A stretch of DNA of 64,000 bases from Draconibacterium aestuarii (GTDB taxonomy: Bacteria > Bacteroidota > Bacteroidia > Bacteroidales > Prolixibacteraceae), in contig JAPOHD010000027.1 in NCBI GenBank assembly GCA_026671195.1, forward strand, positions 743,428 through 807,427, in the 5' to 3' direction. Of the stretch, positions 28,517 through 37,407 are shown piece by piece. The translations under genes and the position numbers were made by a program. Numbering within the stretch: position 1 is the stretch's first letter; each line of letters begins with the position of its first letter. The notes under the pieces were generated by a model, which was not told the origin of the DNA, searched no databases, and saw only the letters and a list, made by a program, of their open reading frames with translations.

Positions 28517-29239
28517 TTATTCTGCAAGGAAGTTATTTACAAAACTCACAAAATCCTGGCGGTAGCTATTCCCAATGGGCAACCTGGTTTTATTTACCGA
28601 AACCATGTTGCCTTCAATTGATTCAATTTTATCAAGCGAAACAATAAATGATTTATGTATCCGGTAGAATTGTTTGGGAGGTAGTAAACTGAAAATCTTT
28701 TTCATGGAAAGATTAGTTACCAATTTATTATCCGGTAAATGCACTTTAATGTAGTCACCTAAACCCTCGATATAAAGAATATCTGAAAATTTTACTTTAA
28801 CTGATTTTTTATTCGATTTTATGAAGAGGAAATCGTTATGTATTTCAGTTGGTTGAGTCGATTTTTGAGCACTTTTTTGTAGAGTTAATAACTCTTCGGC
28901 GCGGTAATATGCTTTACAAAAGCGTTCAAAAGAAAAGGGCTTTTTTAAATAATCAATGGCATTTAATTCGTAGGCTTCCAATGCATACTCCGAGTAGGCC
29001 GTTGTAAATATTACTAACGGAGAAACCTTAAGAGTTTTAAGAAAAGAAATCCCAGACATTTTGGGCATATTAATATCGAGAAATAAGAGATCAACTTCTC
29101 TTTCCTGCAAGATTTTGTGTGCACAAATAGCGTCGTTACAGCTGTCAACAATTGTCAAATCAGGTAACTTCTGCGCATATTGCTTTATTACATTTTGTGC
29201 CAGAGGTTCATCGTCGATAATCAAGGCCTTTATTTCCAT
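28517..29239 (-). CDS. LytTR response regulator
   Basis: 240-aa two-component response regulator. The receiver domain (residues 1-120) has the acidic pocket Asp9/Asp10, phosphoacceptor Asp55 in LLFLDINMPKMSG, Thr in VIFTTAYSEYALEAY and Lys in YLKKPF. The C-terminal LytTR DNA-binding domain (about 135-240) includes IKSNKKSVKVKFSDILYIEG and FYRIHKSFIVSLDKIESIEG. It starts one base after the histidine kinase stop, so the two are cotranscribed and matched partners. Confidence 0.95.
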   Translation of the reverse strand: MEIKALIIDDEPLAQNVIKQYAQKLPDLTIVDSCNDAICAHKILQEREVDLLFLDINMPKMSGISFLKTLKVSPLVIFTTAYSEYALEAYELNAIDYLKKPFSFERFCKAYYRAEELLTLQKSAQKSTQPTEIHNDFLFIKSNKKSVKVKFSDILYIEGLGDYIKVHLPDNKLVTNLSMKKIFSLLPPKQFYRIHKSFIVSLDKIESIEGNMVSVNKTRLPIGNSYRQDFVSFVNNFLAE

Positions 29240-29240
29240 T

Positions 29241-30296
29241 CTATTTCAATTTTAGCTTTAGTAATACAGAAAATACCTGGTTCTGTTTTGTAATGGTTAA
29301 TGAATACTCGTTTCTGTCGTAGAGGTGCTCCAGTCGCTGCTTTACATTTTCAATACCAATGCCTGAATTATTTTTATTCCAAAGCTCTGTTTCTTCATAG
29401 TTGTTTCGCAGTTTAAAAATCAAAAAACCATTTTCCTGAAAGGAGAAACCTATATCAATAAAATCGGAGTTTTCTGTTCCTGGCAGACCATGTTTAAAGG
29501 CGTTGTCGATAAACGGTTCAAACAGTAGTGGGGCAATTTTTGCCGAAGGAATATCAGCCATTCTTGAGTAAACAATTCTGGTTTTTTCCGAGGTTCTTAT
29601 TTTTTGAAGGGCAATAAAGTTATCAACGAATTCGATTTCCTTTACCAAAGAAATATAGTTTTCGCGCGATTCGTAAATAATATGCCGCATCAAATCAGAT
29701 AGTTTTAGTATTAATTCGGGTACCTTATCCGATTTGGTGAGTGCCAGAGAATAAATATTATTCAATGAATTAAACAAAAAGTGAGGATTTAACTGTCCTT
29801 TTAGTGTTTTTAATTCAGCTTCGAGTTTCTCTTTTTCAATTTTGGCCAGTTTGTAATTTAAATCCTGCATGGAAAGCCAGTCTTTAATGAATTTCAGAAA
29901 AGAGGATACAAGAACATAAAAGAAGGTTGCAAAAAAGAATGCGGAATGTGTATCGGTACTGAATGTTGAGAAACGATCGGACATTCCGAGAACATGGCGA
30001 AGCGGATAAACAATAATAAACTGTATAAATGCGCTGCTAAGCGTTAAAAGAAGTACCAACCAGAATACATAAAAAATATAACTTTTCTTTTTTAGCAATC
30101 TTGGTATGAGCACGTACAGATTTAAATAAACACTAATGGCAAAACCGATGTTGGTTATAAGTGCTTTGGCAACAAGTGCAACGTTTATTTCCTGGCTGTA
30201 CAGATAAAAAATAAAGCACAGGAACGAAATGCTGGTCAGCCAAAAAAGAAAATGACCTAAAATTTTATAGCGCTTATTTAATATACGTTTTGGCAT
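29241..30296 (-). CDS. LytS-type sensor histidine kinase
   Basis: 351-aa membrane kinase with four predicted N-terminal helices (residues about 13-135), a short coiled coil (YKLAKIEKEKLEAELKTLKG) and a His_kinase domain. The phosphoacceptor is His172 in QLNPHFLFNSLNN; the N-box is PFIDNAFKHG, and GIGIENVKQRLEHLY is the ATP-lid glycine block. No extracellular sensor domain is present, so the signal is probably sensed in or at the membrane. It pairs with the LytTR regulator downstream; the glycosyltransferase gene ends two bases before its start region. Confidence 0.94.
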   Translation of the reverse strand: MPKRILNKRYKILGHFLFWLTSISFLCFIFYLYSQEINVALVAKALITNIGFAISVYLNLYVLIPRLLKKKSYIFYVFWLVLLLTLSSAFIQFIIVYPLRHVLGMSDRFSTFSTDTHSAFFFATFFYVLVSSFLKFIKDWLSMQDLNYKLAKIEKEKLEAELKTLKGQLNPHFLFNSLNNIYSLALTKSDKVPELILKLSDLMRHIIYESRENYISLVKEIEFVDNFIALQKIRTSEKTRIVYSRMADIPSAKIAPLLFEPFIDNAFKHGLPGTENSDFIDIGFSFQENGFLIFKLRNNYEETELWNKNNSGIGIENVKQRLEHLYDRNEYSLTITKQNQVFSVLLKLKLK

Positions 30297-30297
30297 T

Positions 30298-31008
30298 TTA
30301 TATCCTGTCTCGTTTTAAGAATATCTTTTTCAAATAATATAAAACCGGATTTTTGTATTTCAGGTTTTTCCAGGGTCTGCTTGAATGTGGTAAATGTAGT
30401 ACCTCAATACCTTTTGCCAGGTAATTATTATAGCCCAGTTTTTTAGACTGACGACTTATAAAAACATCAAACCAATCTTTGTTGTCGGAAAGTAAGGTAA
30501 AGTTAAATTCTTTTAGAAACTGTGCAGAAATGAGTGTACAACAAAAACTGAGGCTGTGTGAAGTGTTTAATACGTCAGCATTTTTAATCTTCTCAAAATT
30601 ATAAGGGAAGTTATAGTTGTCCGATTCATCAACGGTAATGGCACCAACAAGTCCTGGCTTTTCTTTTGTATTTAGCAGGTTAATCAGGCGCGAAAGTGTA
30701 TCGTTTTTAATCACAACATCAGATTCTATTATCCCTAACGGACAGTTTTTTTCGACTGCTATTTTTTGCGCAGTTTGTAACACCAGTTTGTAGTTTGGCG
30801 AAGGGGTGTTGGTAATGTCCTCGAGATGTATAAGTTGGAAGTTGTATTTTTTTTTGGCTTGTTCTAAATACATTTTTGTGTCGGCATTGCTGAAGTCATT
30901 AAAAATGTAATATTCGAAATTGCCCCTGGCCTTTGAAATTGCTTCAATGGTGCGTTTGGTTGTTGTTAGTGAATCTTTAACAGGTGTAATAATAATTGCT
31001 TCTGACAT
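30298..31008 (-). CDS. Glycosyltransferase family 2-like protein
   Basis: 236-aa putative GT-A glycosyltransferase. The start MSEAIIITPVKDSLTTTKRT at 31008 fits the first strand of the nucleotide-binding fold; the longer frame uses a TTG and is rejected. IIESDVVIKNDTLSRLINLL gives the metal-binding acidic motif (ESD in place of DxD). It lacks membrane helices. It is the first gene of a likely three-gene operon with the LytS/LytTR pair (spacings of one base each). The acceptor is unknown. Confidence 0.7.
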   Translation of the reverse strand: MSEAIIITPVKDSLTTTKRTIEAISKARGNFEYYIFNDFSNADTKMYLEQAKKKYNFQLIHLEDITNTPSPNYKLVLQTAQKIAVEKNCPLGIIESDVVIKNDTLSRLINLLNTKEKPGLVGAITVDESDNYNFPYNFEKIKNADVLNTSHSLSFCCTLISAQFLKEFNFTLLSDNKDWFDVFISRQSKKLGYNNYLAKGIEVLHLPHSSRPWKNLKYKNPVLYYLKKIFLKRDRI

Positions 31009-31156
31009 GTTTGCTATTTTGAATCGCAAAGTTAATTAAATAATTGCTTTTGCTAGACTTTGTTCTTTTATCTAAAAATGTAAATTAATGAGAATTGGAG
31101 TTATCTTATAATTGATTTAGTCGAAGATATCAGTAGTAACTGACTAATAAACGAAA

Positions 31157-31327
31157 TCTGAAAAAGATTCTTTCGCTTCATTGCTTTACGCTCAGAATGA
31201 CAACGAAATAGTATGATAGAGGTTTCAGTGCAGGGGTGTTTGGGCAGCTGCGCAGCCCAAACACCCCTGCACTGAAACGAACGCCTCCTAAAGTCTGTCA
31301 TTCCGAAGCGTAGCGAGGAATCTTTCA
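31157..31327. repeat. Composite palindromic interspersed repeat
   Basis: Outer arms AAGATTCTTTCGCT...CAGAATGACA and TGTCATTCCGAAGCGTAGCG...AATCTTT are imperfect inverted repeats of the common Bacteroidota TGTCATTCCGA element. A separate 57-nt palindrome sits between them. A minus-strand 80-codon frame here is only translation of the repeat. The rest of the 489-bp intergenic region (31009-31497) shows nothing else. Confidence 0.7.
31222..31278. repeat. 24-bp perfect inverted repeat with 9-nt loop
   Basis: The arm beginning GTTTCAGTGCAGGGG at 31222 is matched without mismatch by its reverse complement ending at 31278 (CCCCTGCACTGAAAC); the loop is AGCTGCGCA. There is no T-run, so it is not a terminator. 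It is GC-richer than its surroundings. Confidence 0.9.
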
Positions 31328-31458
31328 AATTATACTCGGACACTACTGAAAAGATATAACTGAATTGTAATTAGCTGAAATACGCTCAATCTGTAAGTTG
31401 TAAAAGTACTGTGAAGTAAAAAACACAGCATTTCTTATGGAAAAATCGTGTACTTAAT

Positions 31459-31466
31459 TACCTTTG
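31459..31466 (+). promoter_or_regulatory. Candidate -7 box for the purL-like/menG operon
   Basis: TACCTTTG matches TAnnTTTG 31 bp before the start codon. The -33 element is not convincing. Confidence 0.4.
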
Positions 31467-31497
31467 CTTTTATACAAACAAAAGTATTAATGAGGCT

Positions 31498-32538
31498 ATG
31501 AGTGATACTGTTCAAACCGAAAAGGAGTTCTCAATTGAGATGATTCCGGAGCCGGAAAAAATAGAAGAGATAATCTATTCTCTTATGGTTAATCCAAATT
31601 TATCTACAATCAATTACTTTAATGATTTTAGCGAACAAAACATTTCACCTGAATCCATTGGTAGCAGCGACACTGACGAAACAGGTTTATTTGATTTAGA
31701 TAATAACGGGAATGCAATGGCAATGAGTACACATGCATTTCACCACCATCTTGAGAGTGATCCGCAAAAAGCTACAGAGATTTTAATTTCACGGGCAACG
31801 CGAAAAATGTTATGTTTTGGTGCAAAGCCTATTGCGGTTAGTGCGTTGTTGTATCATATTAACGTGGCCGATCCTAATGGAGGTTTAATTGCCTCCGGTG
31901 CAAAAAAGGGATTGGAAAATGCAGCTCGGAAATTTAATCTGCAGATTTCAGACCGAAAAATCCGTTTTGATAATTTTTCGGAACACGGAATTGTGCCTCC
32001 AACAATAATTGTTAGTATGATGGCACAGGTTCCTAACAAGAAAAATGTTACTACACATACATTTAAGAAAAAAGGAAATCATATTTTTTTAATAGGGAAA
32101 ACACGAGACGATATTAATTCGTCAGAGTATTTGGAGTTTTTCCATGGAATTTCTGATTCACCGCTGCCAGCCTTCGATATTATGGAGGAAATTGGAATTC
32201 AAAAGGCACTTAAAAAGCTGAATGAAGAAAAACTGATTGAAAGTGCCAGCCCGGTGGGTAAAGGGGGATTGTTTTTTACCCTTTTACGTGCCGCTATTCC
32301 TAATAATTTAGGATTTGATATAACAACCGATGCCGAAACGCGATTGGATGCCTTTTTGTTTGGCGAATCGATGGGCCGAATTATTGTTGGAGTAAATCCC
32401 GGGTTGGAAGAAGAATTTGTTGATGCAATGTCAGACCTGAAAATTCCATTCTTTACGCTTGGGCATGTAACAAAGGGCGAAATTCGTGTAGACGATGAAT
32501 CGTTTGGATTTATAGACAAAATGACTGTTGGAGTTTAA
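31498..32538 (+). CDS. AIR synthase-related protein resembling half of PurL
   Basis: 346-aa protein with the AIRS/AIRS_C fold of the PurM-PurL-SelD-HypE superfamily. MLCFGAKPIAVSALLYHINV aligns in style with the metal/ATP-binding N-half. HIFLIGKTRDDINSSEYLEF, SPVGKGGLFFTLLRAAI and LFGESMGRIIVGV correspond to the C-terminal half of FGAM synthase (GxTxxELGxSEY, the GG-L-L block, LFxESxxR). It is far shorter than PurL (about 740 aa for the small form) and has no glutaminase domain, so a distinct role is likely. Its TAA stop overlaps the menG ATG by one base. Confidence 0.65.
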   Translation: MSDTVQTEKEFSIEMIPEPEKIEEIIYSLMVNPNLSTINYFNDFSEQNISPESIGSSDTDETGLFDLDNNGNAMAMSTHAFHHHLESDPQKATEILISRATRKMLCFGAKPIAVSALLYHINVADPNGGLIASGAKKGLENAARKFNLQISDRKIRFDNFSEHGIVPPTIIVSMMAQVPNKKNVTTHTFKKKGNHIFLIGKTRDDINSSEYLEFFHGISDSPLPAFDIMEEIGIQKALKKLNEEKLIESASPVGKGGLFFTLLRAAIPNNLGFDITTDAETRLDAFLFGESMGRIIVGVNPGLEEEFVDAMSDLKIPFFTLGHVTKGEIRVDDESFGFIDKMTVGV

Positions 32539-33266
32539 TGGCCCTTCCTTACAAACAATCAAAACAAACAAAAAAAGGACAGGTGGAGGAGATGTTCGAT
32601 AATATCTCTCCAAAGTATGATGTGTTGAATCATATTCTTTCTGTTAATATTGATAAGATTTGGCGAAAAAAGACCATTAAGAAGCTAAAACTTTATTCAC
32701 CTGCCAAAGTATTGGATATTGCAACCGGTACCGGCGATTTTGCGGTAGCTGCTTCAAAAATGGATCGGGTTCACATAACCGGGATTGATATTTCGGAAGG
32801 AATGCTAAATGTGGCCCGCAAAAAAATTGCAAAAAAGAACCTCGGAAATCGGATTGAATTCAAAAAGGCTGACTCCGAAAATTTGCCCTTTAATAGTGAT
32901 GTTTTTGATGCTGCAATTGTGGGATTTGGCGTAAGAAACTTCGAAAACCTGGAGAAAGGCTTGTCTGAAATATTGCGTGTGATAAAACCCGGAGGAGTAT
33001 TTTTTGTTTTGGAATTTTCAAAACCGGTATCTGCTCCGTTTAAGCAAATTTATATGTTCTATTTTATGCACATTCTTCCGCTAATCGGGCGAATTATTTC
33101 AAAAGATAACAGTGCATATTCATATTTGCCCGAATCGGTACGGGAATTTCCCGACGGTGAAAGATTTTTGACTATTTTAGCTGACGTAGGTTTTGTTAAT
33201 AATAAATGTTTCAGACAAACATTAGGAATTGCTTCGATTTATGAAGCGCATAAGCCTGATATTTAG
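32538..33266 (+). CDS. menG: Demethylmenaquinone methyltransferase (UbiE/MenG)
   Basis: 242-aa class I SAM methyltransferase making menaquinone, the respiratory quinone expected in Bacteroidota. Family blocks: YDVLNHILSVNIDKIWRKKT, SAM motif LDIATGTGDFAVAA, FGVRNFENLEKGLSEILRVI, and YLPESVREFPDGE near the C-terminus. Start codon overlaps the upstream stop (TAATG), implying coupled translation. Confidence 0.94.
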   Translation: MALPYKQSKQTKKGQVEEMFDNISPKYDVLNHILSVNIDKIWRKKTIKKLKLYSPAKVLDIATGTGDFAVAASKMDRVHITGIDISEGMLNVARKKIAKKNLGNRIEFKKADSENLPFNSDVFDAAIVGFGVRNFENLEKGLSEILRVIKPGGVFFVLEFSKPVSAPFKQIYMFYFMHILPLIGRIISKDNSAYSYLPESVREFPDGERFLTILADVGFVNNKCFRQTLGIASIYEAHKPDI

Positions 33267-33325
33267 TGCCTGAAACAATATTTTAACTGTTTTCTTGTTT
33301 TGAAGAAAAGGAATTAACGCAAACT

Positions 33326-34087
33326 GTGAAAAAAATTATTATCTCTATATTATTAGTTATTGGGTGTATAAGTTCTTATGCGCAAAAGCAAAAGATTAAT
33401 TACCTCACCACTTTTGATGATAAATTAATTCACTTTGGTTTTACAATTGGTGTAAATACTCTCGATTTTAATATTGCCAATTACAATCCGATTGGTGAGA
33501 ATCCCGATTTTATACCATTCCAGAATAGCCCAAATGATAAAGTAACAGGTTCCGATGTGATAAGGTCAGATGTGGCCACGCTTATTCCCGGATTTACAGT
33601 GGGGATTATTTCCAGTTTACGTTTGTCGGAAGATTTTAATCTGCGGTTTTTGCCCGGGCTTTCCTTTGGCGAGAGACAGTTGACGTATAATGTACCTGTA
33701 ATTGATATAAATATTTACGACGAAAGTTTGTCTTATTATTCTATTAAATCTACGTTTCTCGATTTTCCTCTTTTAATAAAATACAAAGCACGCCGGATAA
33801 ATAACGACCGCCCTTATGTAATTTTTGGAGGAGCTTATCGTCAGGATATTTCGCGAACTGCCCAGGAAGATTTGATTAAATTAAAGAGTGGTGGTTTTTA
33901 TGCGGAAGCTGGAGGTGGTTGGGACCATTATTTTCCGTTCTTCCGTTTTTCGGTGGAGGCAAAATTTAGTTTTGGGTTGAACAATCAACTGGGTGATTTA
34001 CCAGCGCCAACTCAGCGTCTATACTACTCGCAATCCATAAAAAATATGCGTTCGAAAATATTTACGCTTTGTTTTCACTTTGAATAG
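33326..34087 (+). CDS. porT: Type IX secretion/gliding protein PorT (SprT)
   Basis: 253-aa envelope protein with a signal peptide (to about residue 19, SSYAQ) followed by an eight-stranded-barrel-like pattern: LIHFGFTIGVNTLDFNI, GFTVGIISSLRLSEDFNLRF, LPGLSFGERQLTY, FLDFPLLIKYKA, ending KIFTLCFHFE. This is the PorT family, needed for T9SS export in Porphyromonas and gliding Flavobacteria. The menG-porT-SpoU methylase-tamL neighbourhood is common in Bacteroidota. Confidence 0.85.
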   Translation: MKKIIISILLVIGCISSYAQKQKINYLTTFDDKLIHFGFTIGVNTLDFNIANYNPIGENPDFIPFQNSPNDKVTGSDVIRSDVATLIPGFTVGIISSLRLSEDFNLRFLPGLSFGERQLTYNVPVIDINIYDESLSYYSIKSTFLDFPLLIKYKARRINNDRPYVIFGGAYRQDISRTAQEDLIKLKSGGFYAEAGGGWDHYFPFFRFSVEAKFSFGLNNQLGDLPAPTQRLYYSQSIKNMRSKIFTLCFHFE

Positions 34088-34092
34088 ATTGT

Positions 34093-34857
34093 TCAGTGCG
34101 GGCGTTTAAATTCGGAACATAGAATTGCTGTTGCCACCGATACATTCAACGATTCCGCTTTTTCGATATTGGATGAAAGATTCGGAATACTTATTCTTTT
34201 GTCAATTAATGCTTCAACTTTCTTTCGAATTCCGTTTCCTTCGTTGCCCATTACGAGTAATGAATTTTTAGGTAGTATTTCAGAATAAATGTTTTTACCA
34301 TCCATAAATGTTCCAAATATTTGTGTGTCGCTTTTTTTTGCAAGCGTCTTTATATCGCTGAATTCGCATTCCAGCAAGTTAATCCGATTAAACGAGCCCA
34401 TGCTTGCCTGTATAACTTTTGGGTTGTACAAATCAACTGTGTCGGGTGAGCAAAACACATCTTCAATTCCAAACCAATCGCAAATTCTTATAATGGTTCC
34501 CAGATTCCCGGGATCCTGAATTCCATCTAAATACACTGAAAGTGCATTGGGAAGTTGGTTTGGAAACTTTCTGGGATTTGGAATGCGGCAAATTGCCATA
34601 CTATTCTGGGGATGATTTAATAAACTGGCTTGTTTTAATTGCTTGTGGTCTGCAACAGTTGTTTTTTCAATATTTATTGACTGATTTTGTATCGAATGAG
34701 GGAAGTCGGATGTGATGATGAGTTCTTTAATTTTCAGGTCTGATTGTAAAACTTCAGCAACCATTTTATCGCCTTCTACTAAAAACAACTGTTCTTTGGT
34801 TCTGTATTTTTTTGTGGCGAGTGATTTAATAAGTTTTATTGTATTTTTACTAATCAT
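34093..34857 (-). CDS. SpoU/TrmH-family RNA 2'-O-methyltransferase
   Basis: 254-aa SPOUT methyltransferase. An N-terminal substrate-binding domain (KYRTKEQLFLVEGDKMVAEV) precedes the knotted catalytic domain with motif 1 DPGNLGTIIRICDWFG, motif 2 LLVMGNEGNGI and motif 3 IEKAESLNVSVATAIL. It methylates ribose in rRNA or tRNA; the exact site is not predictable (RlmB- or TsnR-like). It is convergent with porT and divergent from tamL. Confidence 0.92.
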   Translation of the reverse strand: MISKNTIKLIKSLATKKYRTKEQLFLVEGDKMVAEVLQSDLKIKELIITSDFPHSIQNQSINIEKTTVADHKQLKQASLLNHPQNSMAICRIPNPRKFPNQLPNALSVYLDGIQDPGNLGTIIRICDWFGIEDVFCSPDTVDLYNPKVIQASMGSFNRINLLECEFSDIKTLAKKSDTQIFGTFMDGKNIYSEILPKNSLLVMGNEGNGIRKKVEALIDKRISIPNLSSNIEKAESLNVSVATAILCSEFKRPH

Positions 34858-34975
34858 ATATTTTAATGGGCGTATAAATAGAATTAATGCGGTAAAGTTA
34901 CTGTTTCTAAAAAAACTCTTCGTTATTTTTGCGGAATAAAAGCATATTGATTTGGTTCAGAAATACAACAAAAAA

Positions 34976-37294
34976 ATGATAGTGGATGTAAAATGGATAG
35001 TTGTGCTATCGGTGCTATTTCTGGCGTCCTGTTCACAAACCCGGTTTGTACCTGAACAGGAATATTTGCTGAATAAAGTTGAGTTGGATGTTGATGATCC
35101 TAAAATTAAAAAGGATGAAGCCAAGTCGTTTATTCGCCAAAAGGAGAATTATAAAATCTTAGGATTTGTAAAGTTTTATCTGACACTATATAATATGTCG
35201 TCGAAAAAGAAGACCGACGATTGGCTAAAGCGAATTGGTGAAGCACCTCAATTATACGATGAAGCGATGACGGAGCGTTCGATTGAACAACTTCGACAGT
35301 ATATGGATAATAAGGGGTATTACCGTGCTCAGATTAAGAGTGACGTTAAGTTCGATGAAAAAAAGCAGAAAGCGGAATTAAAGTTTAATGTTAAAGCTGG
35401 TGATCAGTATAAGATAAAAAGAGTAAACTATCATTTTGTAACGCCCGAATTAAAAACAATCTTTTATAACGATTCAATATCCTATTCCATGCGATCGGGT
35501 GATGCATTCGATTTTTATGTGCTGGAGCAACAACAAAAAAAAATTGTTGATGTGTACCGAAACAATGGATATTTCTATTTCACAAAAAATCAGGTTCGTG
35601 GAATTGCTGATACCAGTTTGTACGAAAAACAAGTGGTGTTAGATATGTATATCGGTGAGTCCGAGAATAGTCAGATGGATTCGGCCAAAATTCTAAAACC
35701 TTATTATCTAAATAATTTCTATTATTCGATTCTACCAGGTAATACGCCGGTTACAGTTGCCGGGGAGGAGGATGAGACTTTTTCGGATACGCTTCATTGG
35801 GATAATTCTTCTCTTTTCATGACCAAACAAATTCAATATCCACCCGGCTTATTTATCAGAACCAACCAAATGAGAAGCGGCGACTTATTTCAAAACTCGG
35901 AAGTTGAAAATACCTTTAACGGATTTAATCGGTTACGCCAGTTTCGATTTGTTGATATTCAGTTTAGTGAAACCTTCCCTGAACAGGATTCGAACTTATT
36001 AGATTGTAATTTGCGGTTGGCTCCATTAAACAAACAATCTACATCTTTTGATATTGAAGGAACAAACACATCGGGTAACCTTGGAGTAGCCGGGAATATT
36101 TATTACCAGCACCGAAATCTGTTTAAAGGGGCCGAAGTTTTTCAACTACGATTTAAAGGAGCTACTGAGCGTATGCACCGGCAAATCAATAATGGTTCTG
36201 AATATTTTAATACACGCGAATTTGGTGTAGAATCGAATTTAATAATTCCCAAGTTATTAGGGCCTGGAAAGTATATCAAGAGTTTTGAGAAAAACCTTCC
36301 CAAAACAGTTTTGAATATGGGATATAACTATCAAAAACGGCCGGAATATACGCGTACCATCACAACCTTGAAATTTGGTTACGACTGGAAAACAACGCAG
36401 GATTTAAGGCACCTGTGGAATATTGTAGATTTGAATATTGTACGTTTGTACGAATTTGACGAAGACTTTATTAACTCTATTCGAGACCTCTATATTAAAA
36501 GTAGTTTTACCGATCATTTTATTTCTGCCATGAATTACTCGATTATTTACAATAATCAACGTTTAAATTCGAGTAAAAATTATACGTATGCTCGCTTTAA
36601 TATCGAATCATCAGGAAATGTATTGTGGACTGCTTCTAAACTTGCCGGGAAGGATAAATCTCAGGTAGTTGATTCGGTAACCAATAAAACAATAGAGTAT
36701 TATGAAATATTTAATACTCAATTTGCTCAGTATATTAAATCCGACATTGAGGTTCGAAGGGCAATTCAATTGGACAAATATAATTCTATTGTTGGACGAG
36801 CTTTTGCTGGTGTTGGAATTCCTTATGGCAATTCAAGGTTCTTACCTTTCGAAAAACAATATTTCTCCGGTGGGGCTAACGGCATTCGTGCCTGGCAGGT
36901 TCGCTCGCTTGGCCCTGGTACCTATAGTGCCGGCGAAGGTTCGTATCCTAATCAATCGTCGGATATTAAGTTGGAAGCGAATCTCGAGTATCGTTTTGGA
37001 TTAATAGGTTCGCTGGAAGGAGCTTTGTTTCTTGACGCTGGAAATATTTGGGCGATTAATAAAAACGATAACAGAGAAGGTGCTTTGTTCAGGTTCAATA
37101 AGTTTTACAAACAATTTGCAATTGGAACGGGTGCAGGTTTGAGGTTTGACCTGAATTATTTTATTCTGCGTGTTGATCTGGGGATGAAATTACGCGATCC
37201 AGCCAACGAAGAAGGACACAAGTGGATAATCGGAGACCGTTCACTTACAGCCAACGATTTTGTATTCTCGTTCGCCATTGGATATCCATTTTGA
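34976..37294 (+). CDS. tamL: TamL-type outer-membrane lipoprotein (BamA superfamily)
   Basis: 772-aa Omp85-family protein. The ATG at 34976 gives a lipoprotein signal with lipobox LASCSQT, followed by FVPEQEYLLNKVELDVDD, characteristic of TamL, the Bacteroidota lipidated form of TamA. POTRA-like domains fill about residues 30-330; the surface-antigen barrel follows and contains the VRGF-equivalent GANGIRAWQVRSLGPG, with terminal strand VFSFAIGYPF. It probably works with a TamB homologue in outer-membrane assembly. A TATTTTTG -7-like box is at 34924. A longer TTG start at 34952 is unlikely. Confidence 0.85.
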   Translation: MIVDVKWIVVLSVLFLASCSQTRFVPEQEYLLNKVELDVDDPKIKKDEAKSFIRQKENYKILGFVKFYLTLYNMSSKKKTDDWLKRIGEAPQLYDEAMTERSIEQLRQYMDNKGYYRAQIKSDVKFDEKKQKAELKFNVKAGDQYKIKRVNYHFVTPELKTIFYNDSISYSMRSGDAFDFYVLEQQQKKIVDVYRNNGYFYFTKNQVRGIADTSLYEKQVVLDMYIGESENSQMDSAKILKPYYLNNFYYSILPGNTPVTVAGEEDETFSDTLHWDNSSLFMTKQIQYPPGLFIRTNQMRSGDLFQNSEVENTFNGFNRLRQFRFVDIQFSETFPEQDSNLLDCNLRLAPLNKQSTSFDIEGTNTSGNLGVAGNIYYQHRNLFKGAEVFQLRFKGATERMHRQINNGSEYFNTREFGVESNLIIPKLLGPGKYIKSFEKNLPKTVLNMGYNYQKRPEYTRTITTLKFGYDWKTTQDLRHLWNIVDLNIVRLYEFDEDFINSIRDLYIKSSFTDHFISAMNYSIIYNNQRLNSSKNYTYARFNIESSGNVLWTASKLAGKDKSQVVDSVTNKTIEYYEIFNTQFAQYIKSDIEVRRAIQLDKYNSIVGRAFAGVGIPYGNSRFLPFEKQYFSGGANGIRAWQVRSLGPGTYSAGEGSYPNQSSDIKLEANLEYRFGLIGSLEGALFLDAGNIWAINKNDNREGALFRFNKFYKQFAIGTGAGLRFDLNYFILRVDLGMKLRDPANEEGHKWIIGDRSLTANDFVFSFAIGYPF

Positions 37295-37407
37295 TGTTTG
37301 TTAATTTATTGAACTTTTTTTGGTGGATTAATTTTTGCATTTTTGCGGCGAAATTTCTTAGAGGTTGTAAGTAAAACTGCACTTTTTATAATAATAACGC
37401 AATTTAT

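Noticed and set aside
31101..31343. 80-codon minus-strand frame
   Set aside because: Its sequence is the translation of the interspersed repeat and palindrome.
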